DNA of 64,000 bases from Malachius bipustulatus (GCA_910589415.1 OU342638.1:6882001-6946000), one strand, 5' to 3'; positions 23,129 to 34,087 are shown, numbered from the stretch's first letter. A program made the numbers and translations. The notes: generated by a model not told the origin, from the letters alone.

Positions 23129-23199
23129 CCCCTACAATGTACTGAAGAGTTTATCCGTCATTTTCTTAACACCCTGTATATGTCACACCTAAATTCGAG

Positions 23200-23590
23200 A
23201 TGAAATCACTTCGGTATTCTTCCGTTTAAATTAGGTCCCACCAGAGTTCAATACTCTCATCACACTTTTGTGCATAATTATCAAATAAAGGAGTTAGGTA
23301 CTAAAGTAAACGAGTTAGAGAGCGCTATTGAAAAATTCAATCTAACTAAAGGAAAATTACCTATAGCACAGATGATTGACTTAGAATATATTCAAAAGGA
23401 AAGCAATAAACTCAAACCGATCTAAAAGAGGCATAATTAATGTACTAGGTTCTGTATTCCAATTTATATCTGGTAATCTAGGCGCTTCAGATGGCGCTCG
23501 CTATGATAAGGCGATCGCTGATTGAAAGGTGAACCAAGAAAACGTAATAAATCATTACAATAAACAATTGTGACTCAATCAACATTTGAT
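23200..23590 (+). pseudogene. Envelope-like remnant, first part
   Basis: Broken plus-strand frames carry an env signature of errantiviruses, which resembles baculovirus F-type fusion proteins. A basic cleavage-site-like SKRG near 23415-23430 is followed by a hydrophobic, Gly-rich segment (IINVLGSVFQFI) and an ASDG block. Upstream is a Lys/Glu-rich helix-like region. The reading frame has stops, and it is cut at about 23590 by a tandem-repeat block; the second part resumes near 25550. It is a dead copy. The assignment rests on the fusion-peptide context and position after the integrase. Confidence 0.68.
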
Positions 23591-23599
23591 AAATAAAAT

Positions 23600-25545
23600 A
23601 AATATTGTATGGCTGTGGTGAAGCCCAAGTGTCAGAAGTTTTCAGGGGCCTCTGACGTAACCTAACGACTGCTGTGAAGCAGGCATTAGGTTACTCTCCT
23701 TCCTTCCAATTCGCTTCACTTCCGGATCTGAATTGTGGCAGAAAGGGATTGCTCAGATGGACTGAAGGATAAACCATAGTGTGGTCCGTTCAATTTTGCC
23801 CAGAATTACTCTAATATGAATTTCTATTATTGCCGGAACACATTTCTTTTCAGTTTTGAGAAACTTCCACCAATAAGTACCGAGGACAGCTGTAAATGGT
23901 GAGTGAAAACTATACAGGGTGATTCTTTTAAAGCGCCCATTACAAAAAGTACGACTTCTAGTTGATCTAGGAATCTGAAATTTGGAATTTAGGCAACATA
24001 CATAATAACGAGTCGAAATGAAATATTCGATGGCGGCACATTTAAAAATGGGGAAAGGAAGTGTCATCTTTGTTTTTTTTTAATTGGACACACCATATAT
24101 TATTGCATTTTCAGATTGTCTGAGAAAATGTGATAACAATGGTACTTATAGTTGCAGTTTAAATTGAGTCGCCTATGAGTTATAAACAAGTGAAAATCAC
24201 GATTTTCCAACTTTAAAGCCATTTCCAACAAAAACGGCTCAAGATATCTGAAAACGGTTTACATGTCCCTATCTTAACTTTTCTTCTAGTATCCTACTGC
24301 ATAGTTGAAATGTTTATACAGCGTGAACAAAAATCTGATAATTTTCACCACCCTGTATAAACTTTTCAACTCCATAATAGGATACCTCTTTAAAAGTTAA
24401 AATAGGGACATGTAATCCGTTTTCTGATATCTTGAGCCGTTTTTGTTGGAAATGGTTTCAAAGTGGAAAAATTGTGATTTTCACTTGTTTATAACTCATA
24501 GCCTACTCAATTTAAACTGCAACTATAAGTACCATTGTTATCACATTTTCTCAGACAATGTGAAAATGCAATAATGTATGGGGTGTCCAATTTAAAAAAA
24601 CAAAGATGACACTTCCTTTCCCCATTTTTAAATGTGCCGCCATCTTGGTAATATTTTATTTCGACTCGTTATTATGTATGTTGCCTAAATTCCAAATTTC
24701 AGATTCCTAGATCAACTAGAAGTCGTACTTTTTGTAATGGGCGCTTTAAAAGAATCACCCTGTATATTGTTTTTCTAACAGAAATGAATAGATTTTATGC
24801 CTCTGCCATTCCTAATAGCAGCCAATCCATTTATCTTCCATTGTTTCTGTTCACTTTTTGGAGTTGCGATTAATTTCTTCAAGTAATTCTTCAAGTTCGT
24901 CTTCCGAGCTTCGTGAATTTAGTGCACTGCCATCCCAGGATGAGTCACACTTTCCTTGATTATTAAAAATCCTGTTCAGGCATTATAGACCTCTCTTCCT
25001 TCCAGTTCGCTTCGCTTCCGGATCTGGATTCTGGCAGAAAATAATTGCTCAGATGGACTGAAGGATAAACCATGATGTGGTCTGTTCAATTTTGCCCAGA
25101 TTTACTCTAATATGGATTTCTATTATTGCCGGAACACATTTCTTTTCAGTTTTGAGAAACTTCCACCAATAAGTACCGAGGACAGCTGTAAATGGTGAGT
25201 GAAAACTATATATTGTTTTTCTAACAGAAATGAATAGATTTTATGCCTCTGCCATTCCTAATAGCAGCCAATCCATTTATCTTCCATTGTTTCTGTTCAC
25301 TTTTTGGAGTTGCGATTAATTTCTTCAAGTAATTCTTCAAGTTCGTCTTCCGAGCTTCGTGAATTTAGTGCACTGCCATCCCAGGATGAGTCACACTTTC
25401 CTTGATTATTAAAAATCCTGTTCAGGCATTATAGACCTCTCTTCCTTCCAGTTCGCTTCGCTTCCGGATCTGGATTCTGGCAGAAAATAATTGCTCAGAT
25501 GGACTGAAGGATAAACCATGATGTGGTCTGTTCAATTTTGGGCAT
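23600..25545. repeat. 446-bp tandem repeat (two units plus partial)
   Basis: The phrase TCCGGATCTG lies at 23721, 25017 and about 25463. Spacing is 446 bases between the second and third copies. It is 1296 between the first and second, which equals 446 plus an 848-bp element and its 2-bp duplication. The block interrupts the env remnant. On the minus strand each full unit encodes a short acidic phrase (SSEDELEELLEEINRNSK) ending in a stop, which may be a copied exon end; no gene is called. Confidence 0.9.
23915..24762. mobile_element. Palindromic TA-MITE inside one tandem unit
   Basis: 848 bp, nearly a full palindrome, starting CAGGGTGATTCTTTTAAAGC and ending with its complement. TA flanks it at 23913-23914 and 24763-24764. 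The core carries AACAAGTGAAAATC and ATGTCCCTATCTTAAC as in the other palindromic elements here. The next tandem unit (near 25207) has the same flanks, GAAAACTATATATTG, without the element and with a single TA, so the insertion is exact and the duplicated base pair is TA. Confidence 0.95.
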
Positions 25546-25549
25546 TTGA

Positions 25550-25981
25550 ATATGCAATATGAAGAAACTATTAAAAATATGTCGACCAACTTCAAAAGAA
25601 TCGAAGAAGTAATAAGAGTAGTAAGAAGTGAGGATCAACAATTCATTAATCTAATGTTAAAATTTAATGTTATTTATAATCAGTCTATTAGACTTGAAGC
25701 ACGCGATTGAAAATATATTAACAGCAATCAGTTTCGCTTCTTTTAACACCTTACATTTATCGATAATTAACGAAAAATACCAAGATCTAGAGAATTATTA
25801 TTCTTATGATAATGTATTATTCACTAAAACAATTCTAGTGGATTATTATGTAACAGACCATGCTGTATTTCTTTTACACGTACCTCTAATTGAGGAGCAG
25901 ACTTTCAAAAAGCAGTTTGTCCATTATTTCATTTTTTCAGGAGAAGCAAAAAACTGCCATCCTGTTAATACATTAGTTTAA
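25550..25981 (+). pseudogene. Envelope-like remnant, second part
   Basis: The plus strand continues the env-like protein after the 446-bp repeat block. A coiled, Asn/Lys-rich segment to 25660 is followed, in another frame, by 25667-25981 with LKHAIENILTAISFA and LHVPLIEEQTFKK, the latter part of an errantivirus-like ectodomain. A frameshift near 25705 and the loss of the transmembrane end show decay. It directly abuts a MITE fragment at 25982. Confidence 0.62.
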
Positions 25982-26130
25982 ATTTGATAATTTTCACCAT
26001 CTTGTATGAACATTTCAACTGCATAATTGGATGCCTTATAAAAAGTTAAGATAGGGACATGTTAGCCGTTTTCTTATATCTTGAGCCGTAAATGTCTTTA
26101 AAGTTAGAAAATCACGATTTTCTAACCATA
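25982..26130. repeat. Partial arm of a palindromic MITE
   Basis: Carries GATAATTTTCACCATCTTGT, then AAAAAGTTAAGATAGGGACAT and TTGAGCCGTA, the inner part of the palindromic family seen at 23915 and 57307. Only the segment from the centre outward is left, and it stops near 26130. No terminal TA can be assigned. Confidence 0.7.
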
Positions 26131-26180
26131 ATGTTTTTTTTCTACTCCCAACCTTTAATCTGCATATTAAGTATGAATCA

Positions 26181-26231
26181 CCAGTGCTTTAATGGGTCTC
26201 ATTAAGATACAAATTTTCATTAAAGCACTGG
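26181..26231. repeat. Hairpin, 14-bp perfect stem
   Basis: CCAGTGCTTTAATG at 26181-26194 is followed by its exact complement CATTAAAGCACTGG at 26218-26231, leaving a 23-base spacer. It is not part of a recognised element and could be a tiny MITE relic. Confidence 0.6.
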
Positions 26232-26239
26232 TCAAGCTA

Positions 26240-26908
26240 TCCAATGGCAGAGGAGCATTTGCAATCGAATCGGGTCCTTTTCGCTCACAATCGGGTCGGC
26301 AAACCAACCGAAGTCACAGAGTTGTCATACTCACGACAAAAATTGCCTTGTGATATAAGTTCTGTATTTCTGAAAAAAAATTCTGAACGTTTATTTAATT
26401 TAGACCATAAGTAACATTCAAAGAAAATTTATCAAGATTTTATGTTACCTTAATTAATTTGATAGGTAGGTATATCGTGTAAAAGATAGGAAGATAAAGT
26501 ATTATATCATTCGTAGCGCTCGGTGATAGTATTCAAAGCGGCAACGCTGCGACCGTCGCGTGCGCAGGTAAACAATATCGTAATTAATGGCTGTCAATAT
26601 TATTAAAATTATTATTACTTGGAAAATCAAAGCGTAAAATTCGGAATTCGAACTTCGTATAATAAAAATTACGCAGTAGTGAGTAGTGCCCTTAAACTTG
26701 ATACTAAAACATGTCTCAGCAGAATAATCTTAGCGACGAAGAGAAAATTTGGTACCTAATATGCGTAAGCAAATAGCAACCTATCTTAACCTCAATGATC
26801 CGCAATTGTACACGGGTCATTGTTAAAATATATAATTTTTCAATCTTTTCTATGAAATAAAAAAGGGTCGTAGAAAAAATAGTGTATGGAACTCGCAGAT
26901 AATGGCTA
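26240..26908. other. Stretch with no supported feature
   Basis: Mostly AT-rich with one GC-richer patch (about 26515-26575). No coding sequence longer than short random frames and no clear repeat ends. It lies downstream of the transposase copy at 26909-28196 and may be its tail. Confidence 0.35.
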
Positions 26909-28196
26909 TTAATACGCTCTTATGATACGTTCAATACGTTCATTTCTAGTACCGCTTTCATAAAATGTTAAATTGTAAACGGCATATTTACTTGTGAATC
27001 CCAATAAGAAATTGTCCCCATGTGGTGTACCTAGAACTTTTTGCAAGTCAAAAGACGTGCAAAGGATAGCAGAGTTGGTATCAGATTTAGACAAAGCTTG
27101 ATCATGCAGAAATTGGCTTCTAGTATCTTCTTTTTCTGACAAATGCTTCGCAAACTTCTCGATCTCACGTTCCGTATGGGGCCCTATTAGCCTGCTATGA
27201 TTTTCACATAACAAACATTTATCTTTTCTTGGCACATGAAAAGCAATAATAAATTCAGTGCGAAATATACTTTTGAAAATACCCAGACTGGCAATTTTTC
27301 CCCTTCTCTTTCTTTTACAGTTTTGTAGATCCTATGTAAGTTTGATACGTTCTTGAGCTCACTAGGAAGATATTTTCTTGTGCTGTCCTTCCTACAGTAA
27401 TGAGAAGGAACCGCTGGTAAACTTTTCATAAAACTGACTACTTTAACCCCTAAATTATCAGGGGTTTTGTTTTTGGGTGGATGTTTTCCTCGTCGATCCA
27501 GCTGTGATACTGAAATGTCATTTCTATGGCTTTCTGTATATCGCAAGAGTCGATCAGTGACATCTAAGGTGGCAAGAAAAAATTTTCTACAAACTTTAAC
27601 CTTGTCACTTAATAAAGGTAAGTAGGTAGTAACTTCTAGTCAAATCCTTTTTACTGTCAGCATTTACAACTCGACGTCGTTTTACCTCGTTAACTGAAAT
27701 ACTGCAGGCAATAAAATCACGTTGGCCCTGAAATGATAATTCCCAAAAAAATTTAAAATTTTTTACTACTACTGCTGTAAATTCTCTCCTAAAAACTAGG
27801 TTCTTGTTTTCTCGTCAAATTTCCGACAGTTGTTAGCACATTTTCCAAGTAAACAGGTATGGGGCTTTATAGAACGTGCATTTTTCTCCTCGCCTATGTA
27901 TGTTAAATATTTTTCCCCCTTGTTTTTTTTCTGTTTTTGTTCTTGCTTTTTATTGGTCTTGTATTTTTTTTCAAACCAAATGATTTTACATCGTCATTAT
28001 CATTGTCACTATTTTCATTACTGTTTTGTGGTTCCATTAATATTTCTGAATTTTCCGATGAGCTAGACACATGAGCATCTTCAGGACGAAACTCCACATC
28101 TGAAACGTCTGTATTAGTATCGAAAGAAGGGAATGGATAATATGTTGAGCCTTGATGAATTACTATTTTGTGAGTTAGTCGCGGGTCCGGCAACAC
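26909..28196 (-). pseudogene. Uncharacterised arthropod transposase family, copy 2
   Basis: Same protein family as 45517-49194. An acidic N-terminal part lies at 28196-27903. A decayed cysteine-rich middle (CANNCRKF near 27830) is followed by a frame at 27546 with DRLLRYTESHRNDIS, LPAVPSHYCRKDSTRKYLP and VSNLHRIYKT. After a frame change at 27235 comes RKDKCLLCENH, then CTSFDLQKVLGTPHG and YNLTFYESGTRN, where it ends at about 26920. The part that would carry the YCDSCSGQN block is missing. I recall this family from many arthropod genomes as unnamed, transposon-linked proteins; the catalytic mechanism is not established from sequence here. Confidence 0.75.
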
Positions 28197-28199
28197 TAA

Positions 28200-29005
28200 A
28201 ATAATCGACTTCAGCAGTAAGTAATTCCATCTAAGGTGGTGTTATTCCATTATGAGTAAATTCGTGATTTCAAACGATTTCAAGTGCTATTATGGATAAT
28301 CCTACATCAAGTACAAGTGAGAGGATGTCTCCTCCAAAAAAATGAGAAGAAAAGAGTGTCACCTACAAGATTTTGGAAAAACTACTCTTATATGCGTACT
28401 TCACCAATAATTGAAGAACATATTCCAATCGAACAAGGTGCGGATTTAGACCAAACAGGGACTGCTGTGATAAAGTTAGTTTCAACAACACACATTGAAT
28501 CTGGTCCAACAAAAACTTAAAAATTGACCAGTATATCTAGTTCTTTCTGCTGCGTTTGATAGTGTTTGAGAAAATTGACTTATCCACAAATTATATAAAA
28601 CTATTAAATGTAAAATTAAAACATATTTATTTATATGTTACATTTGTCAAATATTGCCTAAAATAAAGTATTTTCAATCAATTTAATATGATCGTTAATA
28701 ATTATTACCCTTAATATTCTACAAAATATCTAGAAAATTATTCAATTTCATTCTATTTATATCCAGAAAATTATTCAGCACTATAATACTGATAAAAATG
28801 AAAATCCCCATGATTTGTGATACTGCTGTAAATTCTCTCCTAAAAACTAGACTTCCTACACCGAAAAGAAGTCCTATCTTCCTTATTAAGAATTATTGTT
28901 TCAATTTAAATTTGCCGCCAAAAAAAATCTGGTGATTTAATCTGGTGACTTTTAGTGGTGTAAATTATACTTTGCAGTTTACTCCTCGTTGTTTAAAAAT
29001 GAGGT
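28200..29005. other. AT-rich stretch, weak short frame
   Basis: Upstream of the second transposase copy. From 28291 an ATG opens MDNPTSSTSERMSPPKK, which stops at once and continues only in another frame. It could be a decayed first exon on the plus strand, but nothing supports a name. The rest is AT-rich and featureless. Confidence 0.35.
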
Positions 29006-29009
29006 ATAT

Positions 29010-29156
29010 GCCCGTATTCACAAACGATAATTTTCTAAATAATTACGTAATTATTTAAATGAGTGAGATGGAGATATGCAGTTTTTTTTCAATAGAATGA
29101 GATGGGGATAATTGATTACGTAATTATTTAGGAAATTATCGTTTGTGAATACGGGC
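29010..29156. mobile_element. Small MITE, 147 bp
   Basis: Ends GCCCGTATTCACAAACGATA and its complement, with a second inner match around AATAATTACGTAATTATT. The arms are about 55 bases each around a GAGATGGAGATA spacer. Non-coding. Flanking bases do not give a clear target duplication, so the superfamily is open. Confidence 0.8.
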
Positions 29157-29878
29157 AATAGTCACACAAATACTAGAATTTAACAATGAAAATAATATTA
29201 TTCAAAAGTTATTGTTATTATGTATTATTAGTTTTCACCTGGATAGTAACAACCCAATTGTGGTTAAATACGAATTCCATGGTTACCGGCGATCATTGTG
29301 TTGCATTTTCTCTTATGTACACACTTTAGAAATGAAAAACAAATTTCTGCTGGCATGGTTCCCCATGTATACCATACCTACCTTTACAATGAACTCACTG
29401 TCTAAAAACGAATTCATATTATTCCATATAATATTATCTTCGGATCCTAATTATTAATATTGAACTAGTCGATAATTATTATTCTCACCTATAAACAAAT
29501 AATGAATAACAGTTTAGAAATAATGATTTTGAACAGAAGAATAATAGTTTTACTGCATTAAAGGAATACTATCACTTGACCTATCATAAACTTCAAATAC
29601 AGAAAGACGAATATCACAGTTTCGACGAAGCAAAAATGTCTAAAGTGTTTATTTTGTAAAGCAGAAAAGACCAATACGCCTTCTTATTTCAGGTACTTAT
29701 TTATAAATAAAACAATTAGTAATGCTTGTCTTTCATGAATAAATAACTGCATACATAATTAATAAATCTTGAGAAATCCAACAAAAGACTTACCAGCAAC
29801 GTGACGTATGGGCCACAATCCACACAATACTGATGAATAGTCAGATAGAGTTCCCCCACTCATAAGGTTTACATGGAC
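29157..29878. other. AT-rich flank of the kinase-bearing gypsy element
   Basis: No supported coding sequence. The last four bases, GGAC at 29875-29878, are one copy of the target duplication of the LTR element that starts at 29879; the other is at 41293-41296. Before that insertion this end joined directly to the GTTCGTCC-rich DNA at 41297. Confidence 0.5.
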
Positions 29879-32063
29879 TGTGACAGGCCGCCCTGGGGCT
29901 TGGGGAAAACTTACGTAAGTCGGCGGAAATTCTTCTCGGGCGCCAGATTTTTTATGAGGGTTTACTCCCTGGGGAAAGTTCTCGCAGCGTTTTCCCTGTG
30001 CCTGATGCACAATGGTACTTTCTTAGTACCCTTGTCCCTAGGGTAGCTCGTGGAGAAAGGAAAATGCCAGGGGTCGGCTAAAGTTATCACCAGATTAAAA
30101 GAACTAGTCAGGGCGATGTTCTTTACGCACCTACCTGGTAGACTGGCACGTTCACGGAGCTAAGCTGTCGGCGAGATAACGGGGAAATGACATAGGATAC
30201 GACTCAAAATATGAACAAGTTTATTCTTAGTAATTACTAACAAAAATAAAATACAATGCAATTCCTTTGTGGTGGTTAAACAACGTGATTAATTAAATAA
30301 ATTAATTGAAAAATAATTAAATCGGAAGTGATGATGACTAAACAAACTATAAACTGGTAGGTACTTACGTGGATAGATTAATGAACATTTTATTCAAATT
30401 ACAGAAATAATCACAATCATAGCTAAAAAATAAATCAATCAAACCTAGATAGGTACTTACGTGATCAAGGGTAGTCTTATTATACAAATTACATACGGGT
30501 CATGGGGGTATAAATAAAACACAAGTCAGTCTTTATTACTGCCAGTAAAAATAATACGATCAAAATAAAGTAACTCGATGAGCGAAATAAATGAAGTAGG
30601 TACCTACCAGAATAAAATCGGAACGAGCGACGGTGCAATTCCCCGAGCGGCGGTGGTACGTCAAATTAAGAACAGCAAACAGGGCAGGAAAGCCGGCGAA
30701 GCGTGCGTGCGTGTATGAGCGTGTGTTCTATGTGTGCCTGAATCTGGGGCCAAGCTCCAAGAACACCGTATCACTTCCGTGTGCAACGGGCTAGGGTTAA
30801 CTTCCCACCGAGCGTCCGGGGCCAGTGGTCACCGCGCCCAAGCAAAGAACGGTGGGTAGAAAACCGCAACTCCCCCGGAAGGTCGTTGTCCAGGAGTCGG
30901 CCAACAGAGAGAGGACTTTCAAATTCAAGTGGGTTGTCGTAGGTGAATTTGGGGTGTAAGGCTCGGCTTAATTACAATTATGAACGTACCTTGTTTTGCG
31001 AAGCGGGTGGTGTCGGTGCGGAATCAACGGACTGGGAACGTCGCGGTCTGGGCACTCTGCGGGGCACTCGGCGAAGCACGGCGGACGGCGAAGTAAGAGT
31101 AGGTACACACGACAAAAGAACTGTTCGCGGGCTCTATCACAATCACTCCAGAATTCTACTATCTGATCTACGAACTTCCTATACCACTATGCTGACCACT
31201 ATTACGGGATTCCAGACGGGCGCGAAATAACGGATAGCTTCCGGGGAAAACTCAAAGCACGGCTCGACAGAGTCGAAAAACAATAAAATTCACTAAACTT
31301 CACGAAGAAGGAACGGTCCAGAAGACGGTCAGAAAACTATCTTAATCACGACGGGTTGAAAACAATCGAACAGGTCGGAAAGAATTGAGCCCTCCGCTTG
31401 GGTTCCGCCACCTTTTATAATAAATGATGACGGCATCCGACGCTAAATCAGTAATCGGAGTAATTTCATTGGTTGTTGCCGGCAGGGCACGCCGATCGCA
31501 AAAACGCATTTCGGAGAAAATGATTTCTAGAAATAATAATAAACGTCGATACGAAGTCGGCTTTTTGTGGGGCGATGAGAATTGCAATCGCCGGATTTTT
31601 ATTAAATTTACCTCTGGTTTGCATTTGTTTCTTGTATTTACAGACGCAAAAAATTGTTGGAGGAAAGTTCCCATCGCTTCTAAAGAATAAAACTGATGCT
31701 CGACTGAATTAAATAAAATCGGAAAACAGAAATGTTATTATTATGAATTTAATAAATCCGGCCGCGATTTCACGGCGTAGGTAGGTAGGTAGGTAGCCCG
31801 CTATCGCAAGCGCTAAGTTCATGATACCCGGCCAGCGGAGTTCCTGGAAATGCAACGACCGGATGAAACCCTTCTTATTCGACATCTATTTATTAAATAA
31901 TCTATTACCTATTGCACCCGATTTTATTTAAGAGAATTTTAGAAATGCTAAAAAGGAACATCAATGCCTCTGGACCTGAAATTACCTATTTCTACTCAAT
32001 TTAAACAGGGGAAAATCATGATTATGCCTATTAAAACGGGGCAATTTCCATTGCTTCGTTACA
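29879..32063 (-). repeat. 3' LTR of the kinase-bearing gypsy element
   Basis: 2185 bp; on the minus strand it runs from TGTAACGAAGC to GGCCTGTCACA. It matches 39099-41292 along its length with small indels and substitutions. Contained open frames recur in both LTRs because they are copies and are not called as genes. A GGTAGGTAGGTAG run lies near 31780. Confidence 0.93.
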
Positions 32064-32079
32064 CCCCCCCCCCCCCCAC
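32064..32079 (-). promoter_or_regulatory. Polypurine tract
   Basis: On the minus strand AGT is followed by 14 G residues directly before the 3' LTR start TGTAACG. This is the position and base type of a plus-strand priming tract. A G-only run this long is unusual and also prone to length change. Confidence 0.8.
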
Positions 32080-32291
32080 TTCGCAAAAACAAAAGACGCG
32101 GTCTTTTGTTTCGGACGGTTACTTTTCAGGGAAACGAAATAATCCTTAGCTCGTTCGGTAGTTCGCTCGTTCCTAACATTATAAATATTACAAAATAACC
32201 AAAAATAATGGAAATCCACACCTGAATCTAAAACGGTAAAAGGATGTTCGGCGTGCGGCACGTTACCTGCCATCCCAACATGCTGTGGCGT

Positions 32292-32831
32292 TTATTCCCG
32301 CTGGCGCGACGCCGGCCGTTCCGGCCGCCTCCTCATGGCTAACGGGGCGCGCAACAGCCACCGGCGTGAGCGCCGGATCGCCGGCCGCGGCAGGTCCTCC
32401 GCGTCCGGTTCCGCCGTCGGCAGCAGCGTACACTGGACGGCCTTGTCTGCCGTCCTCGGCTCGGTCCTCGTCGTGGCGCGTCTCGGTGGGTCCACCCCCG
32501 CAGATGTCGCCGCGGCCGCGACCCATCCGTGGGGCGCGCTCCATGTCATGCCCGGCGTGGGCGGGCGGCAAGGGCATTCGCGGGACATGACTCCCAGGCG
32601 CCCGCACCGCGAGCAGAAGAGGCGGTACGGACCGCTACATTCGGACCGGCGGTGGCCCGACTGGCCGCAACTCCAGCACAAGGTCCGGTCTCGGACGGGC
32701 AGGAAGATCGGCGGGGGCTCGGCGTGGGGCGGTCGCGCGCGGGATTGCGGCGGTACGGCCGGTTCGGATTCGGGGTGATCCGGTGACGGGGGGCCGCTCC
32801 AGTCCCACTGCAGTTCCAGTACGTCGCCCAT
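32292..32831 (-). CDS. Extra zinc-knuckle protein resembling own nucleocapsid
   Basis: About 179 residues from the ATG at 32831 to a stop at 32292. It starts MGDVLELQWDW, then a Pro-rich stretch, then two zinc-binding blocks: CWSCGQSGHRRSEC (C-x2-C-x4-H-x4-C) and FCSRCGRLGVMSRECPC. The gag of the same element ends with CWRCGEEGHFRGQC and FCSRCHRTGVFSRDCDC in the same order and spacing, so this frame probably arose by copying the nucleocapsid part. The C-terminal 90 residues are Arg/Pro-rich without a motif. The bases before the ATG (TTTGTTACAG) make a good splice acceptor, so a spliced message could start here. It lies just behind the kinase, in the same phase but after three stops. Confidence 0.75.
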   Translation of the reverse strand: MGDVLELQWDWSGPPSPDHPESEPAVPPQSRARPPHAEPPPIFLPVRDRTLCWSCGQSGHRRSECSGPYRLFCSRCGRLGVMSRECPCRPPTPGMTWSAPHGWVAAAATSAGVDPPRRATTRTEPRTADKAVQCTLLPTAEPDAEDLPRPAIRRSRRWLLRAPLAMRRRPERPASRQRE

Positions 32832-32903
32832 CTGTAACAAACACGAATACTGTTAACTACGGTCGTCCTACCTCGGCCGGATCCCTACCACGATGTCCGC
32901 GGC

Positions 32904-34000
32904 TTACGGTTTACGGGGGTCGGCCGGTATGCGTATTCGCACTATCCTCCCGGAGTCGGTCACGGTCCGCACTTTGATCTGTTTGTCACACCGCACGCCG
33001 GGGGGACGCAGGCGCCTCAGGCGGTCGTCGAGCTGTGGGGGTCGCGGTTGTGCATCCATCAACTCGCGTAGGCTATCGGTGAGTCTGATGACCACCGCGT
33101 GCTTTGTTGACAGGGCAACTGCTGCCGGCGAGGTCGCCGGTTCGGGAGGCGTCTCGTCCTGGGTCGATGGTCCCGCCATGCGTGCCAACTCCAGGGGTGG
33201 CGGTCGGTCCTCTGGTTGGGTCGAGAGCATGGCGCGCAGCCACGCCTCGGTACGTTCGTCGAGCGGGTTGTTCCTCGACGGAGCCTCGGATTTGGCGCGG
33301 CCGCGACGCTTGTTGCGCCTAGCGGCTGGTACCCGGTCCCCAACGACCACTCGGCCGCCGGTCGCAGCACACATGAGGGTGGCGCCGCACGACCAGATGT
33401 CGGCGCTGAAGGAGTATACCTTCTCGCTTTCTACCTCCGGCGCCATGAAACCGGGGGTCCCTGCGAAGCCGTATGGTCTCGGCGTCGCATCCGGCACTCG
33501 GACGGCCAGGCTGAAATCGCCCAGTTTGGCCACCATGCCCAGGCCTCGTCCCCACGTCAGGATATTCCCAGGCTTTATGTCCCTGTGAATGAGTCGGCTG
33601 ACTCGGCAGTGTTCCACCGCCCGCATCAGTTGTGCCCCCAGGTGGAACAGCGGCGGCCCCAACACGGCCTCGCCGGCATCCACAAGGCCCCCCAGGTCCG
33701 CCTCCGCCAACTCGAAGGCGAGGAAAAATGCCTGCGGATGTTGTATTGAGTCCAGCATAGCTATTACATTGGGGCTGTTCAATTCCAGCCCGCACTGTAC
33801 CTCCATCCTGGCGGTCGCCCTGGCGTCCGGGTCCACCGCCCGAATAAGCTTTACGGCCCGGTCGGTGCCGCTGGGCACGTGGTGGCAGAACCGCACGGAC
33901 CCGAAAGTACCCCTACCCAGCTCCCCCCGACCCGGTAGTGGCTCGCAAAGGGGGCCTCTCCCCACAGCTGGTCCTCTTCCATCGGTTCGCCTCCTTCCAT
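32904..34000 (-). CDS. Ser/Thr protein kinase-like protein in env position
   Basis: From 33965 to the stop at 32904 one frame encodes a complete protein kinase fold. Numbered from 33965: Gly-rich loop LGRGTFGSV (17-24), AVK with K39, C-helix Glu E55, HRD (127-129) with K131 and N134, DFS (150-152) in place of DFG, APE (175-177), DIWSCG (189-194) and a subdomain XI Arg near 254. The tail (260-353) is Pro/Arg-rich. All catalytic residues are present, so activity is plausible. No ATG starts this frame. A frame with ATG at 34000 (MEGGEPMEEDQLWGEAPF) leads straight to the Gly loop but differs by one base at a run of six G (33923-33928). Pol ends 87 bases upstream. The source kinase family is not clear. 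Confidence 0.85.
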
Positions 34001-34087
34001 CAGGGCGGACGGACCTACGGAAACGGCGACGTCAGATTTATCAGCGCATTACAGAATTCGGACGGATCGGGGAGAAAGGGTTCGGTA

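Noticed and set aside
31342..31674. 110-residue minus-strand frame in the LTR, also found at 40562-40897
   Set aside because: Its presence in both places follows from the LTRs being copies. It spans the TATA-box region and has no known domain, so coding is not supported.
32832..32905. Intron joining the kinase to the second zinc-knuckle frame
   Set aside because: GTAAGC and TTACAG are present, but removing the 76 bases puts the zinc-knuckle part out of frame, so a fused protein by this intron is not supported.
32893..33749. Long plus-strand frames across the kinase and pol regions
   Set aside because: They are antisense shadows in GC-rich DNA with few stop codons; products are Arg/Ser/Gly-rich without domains.
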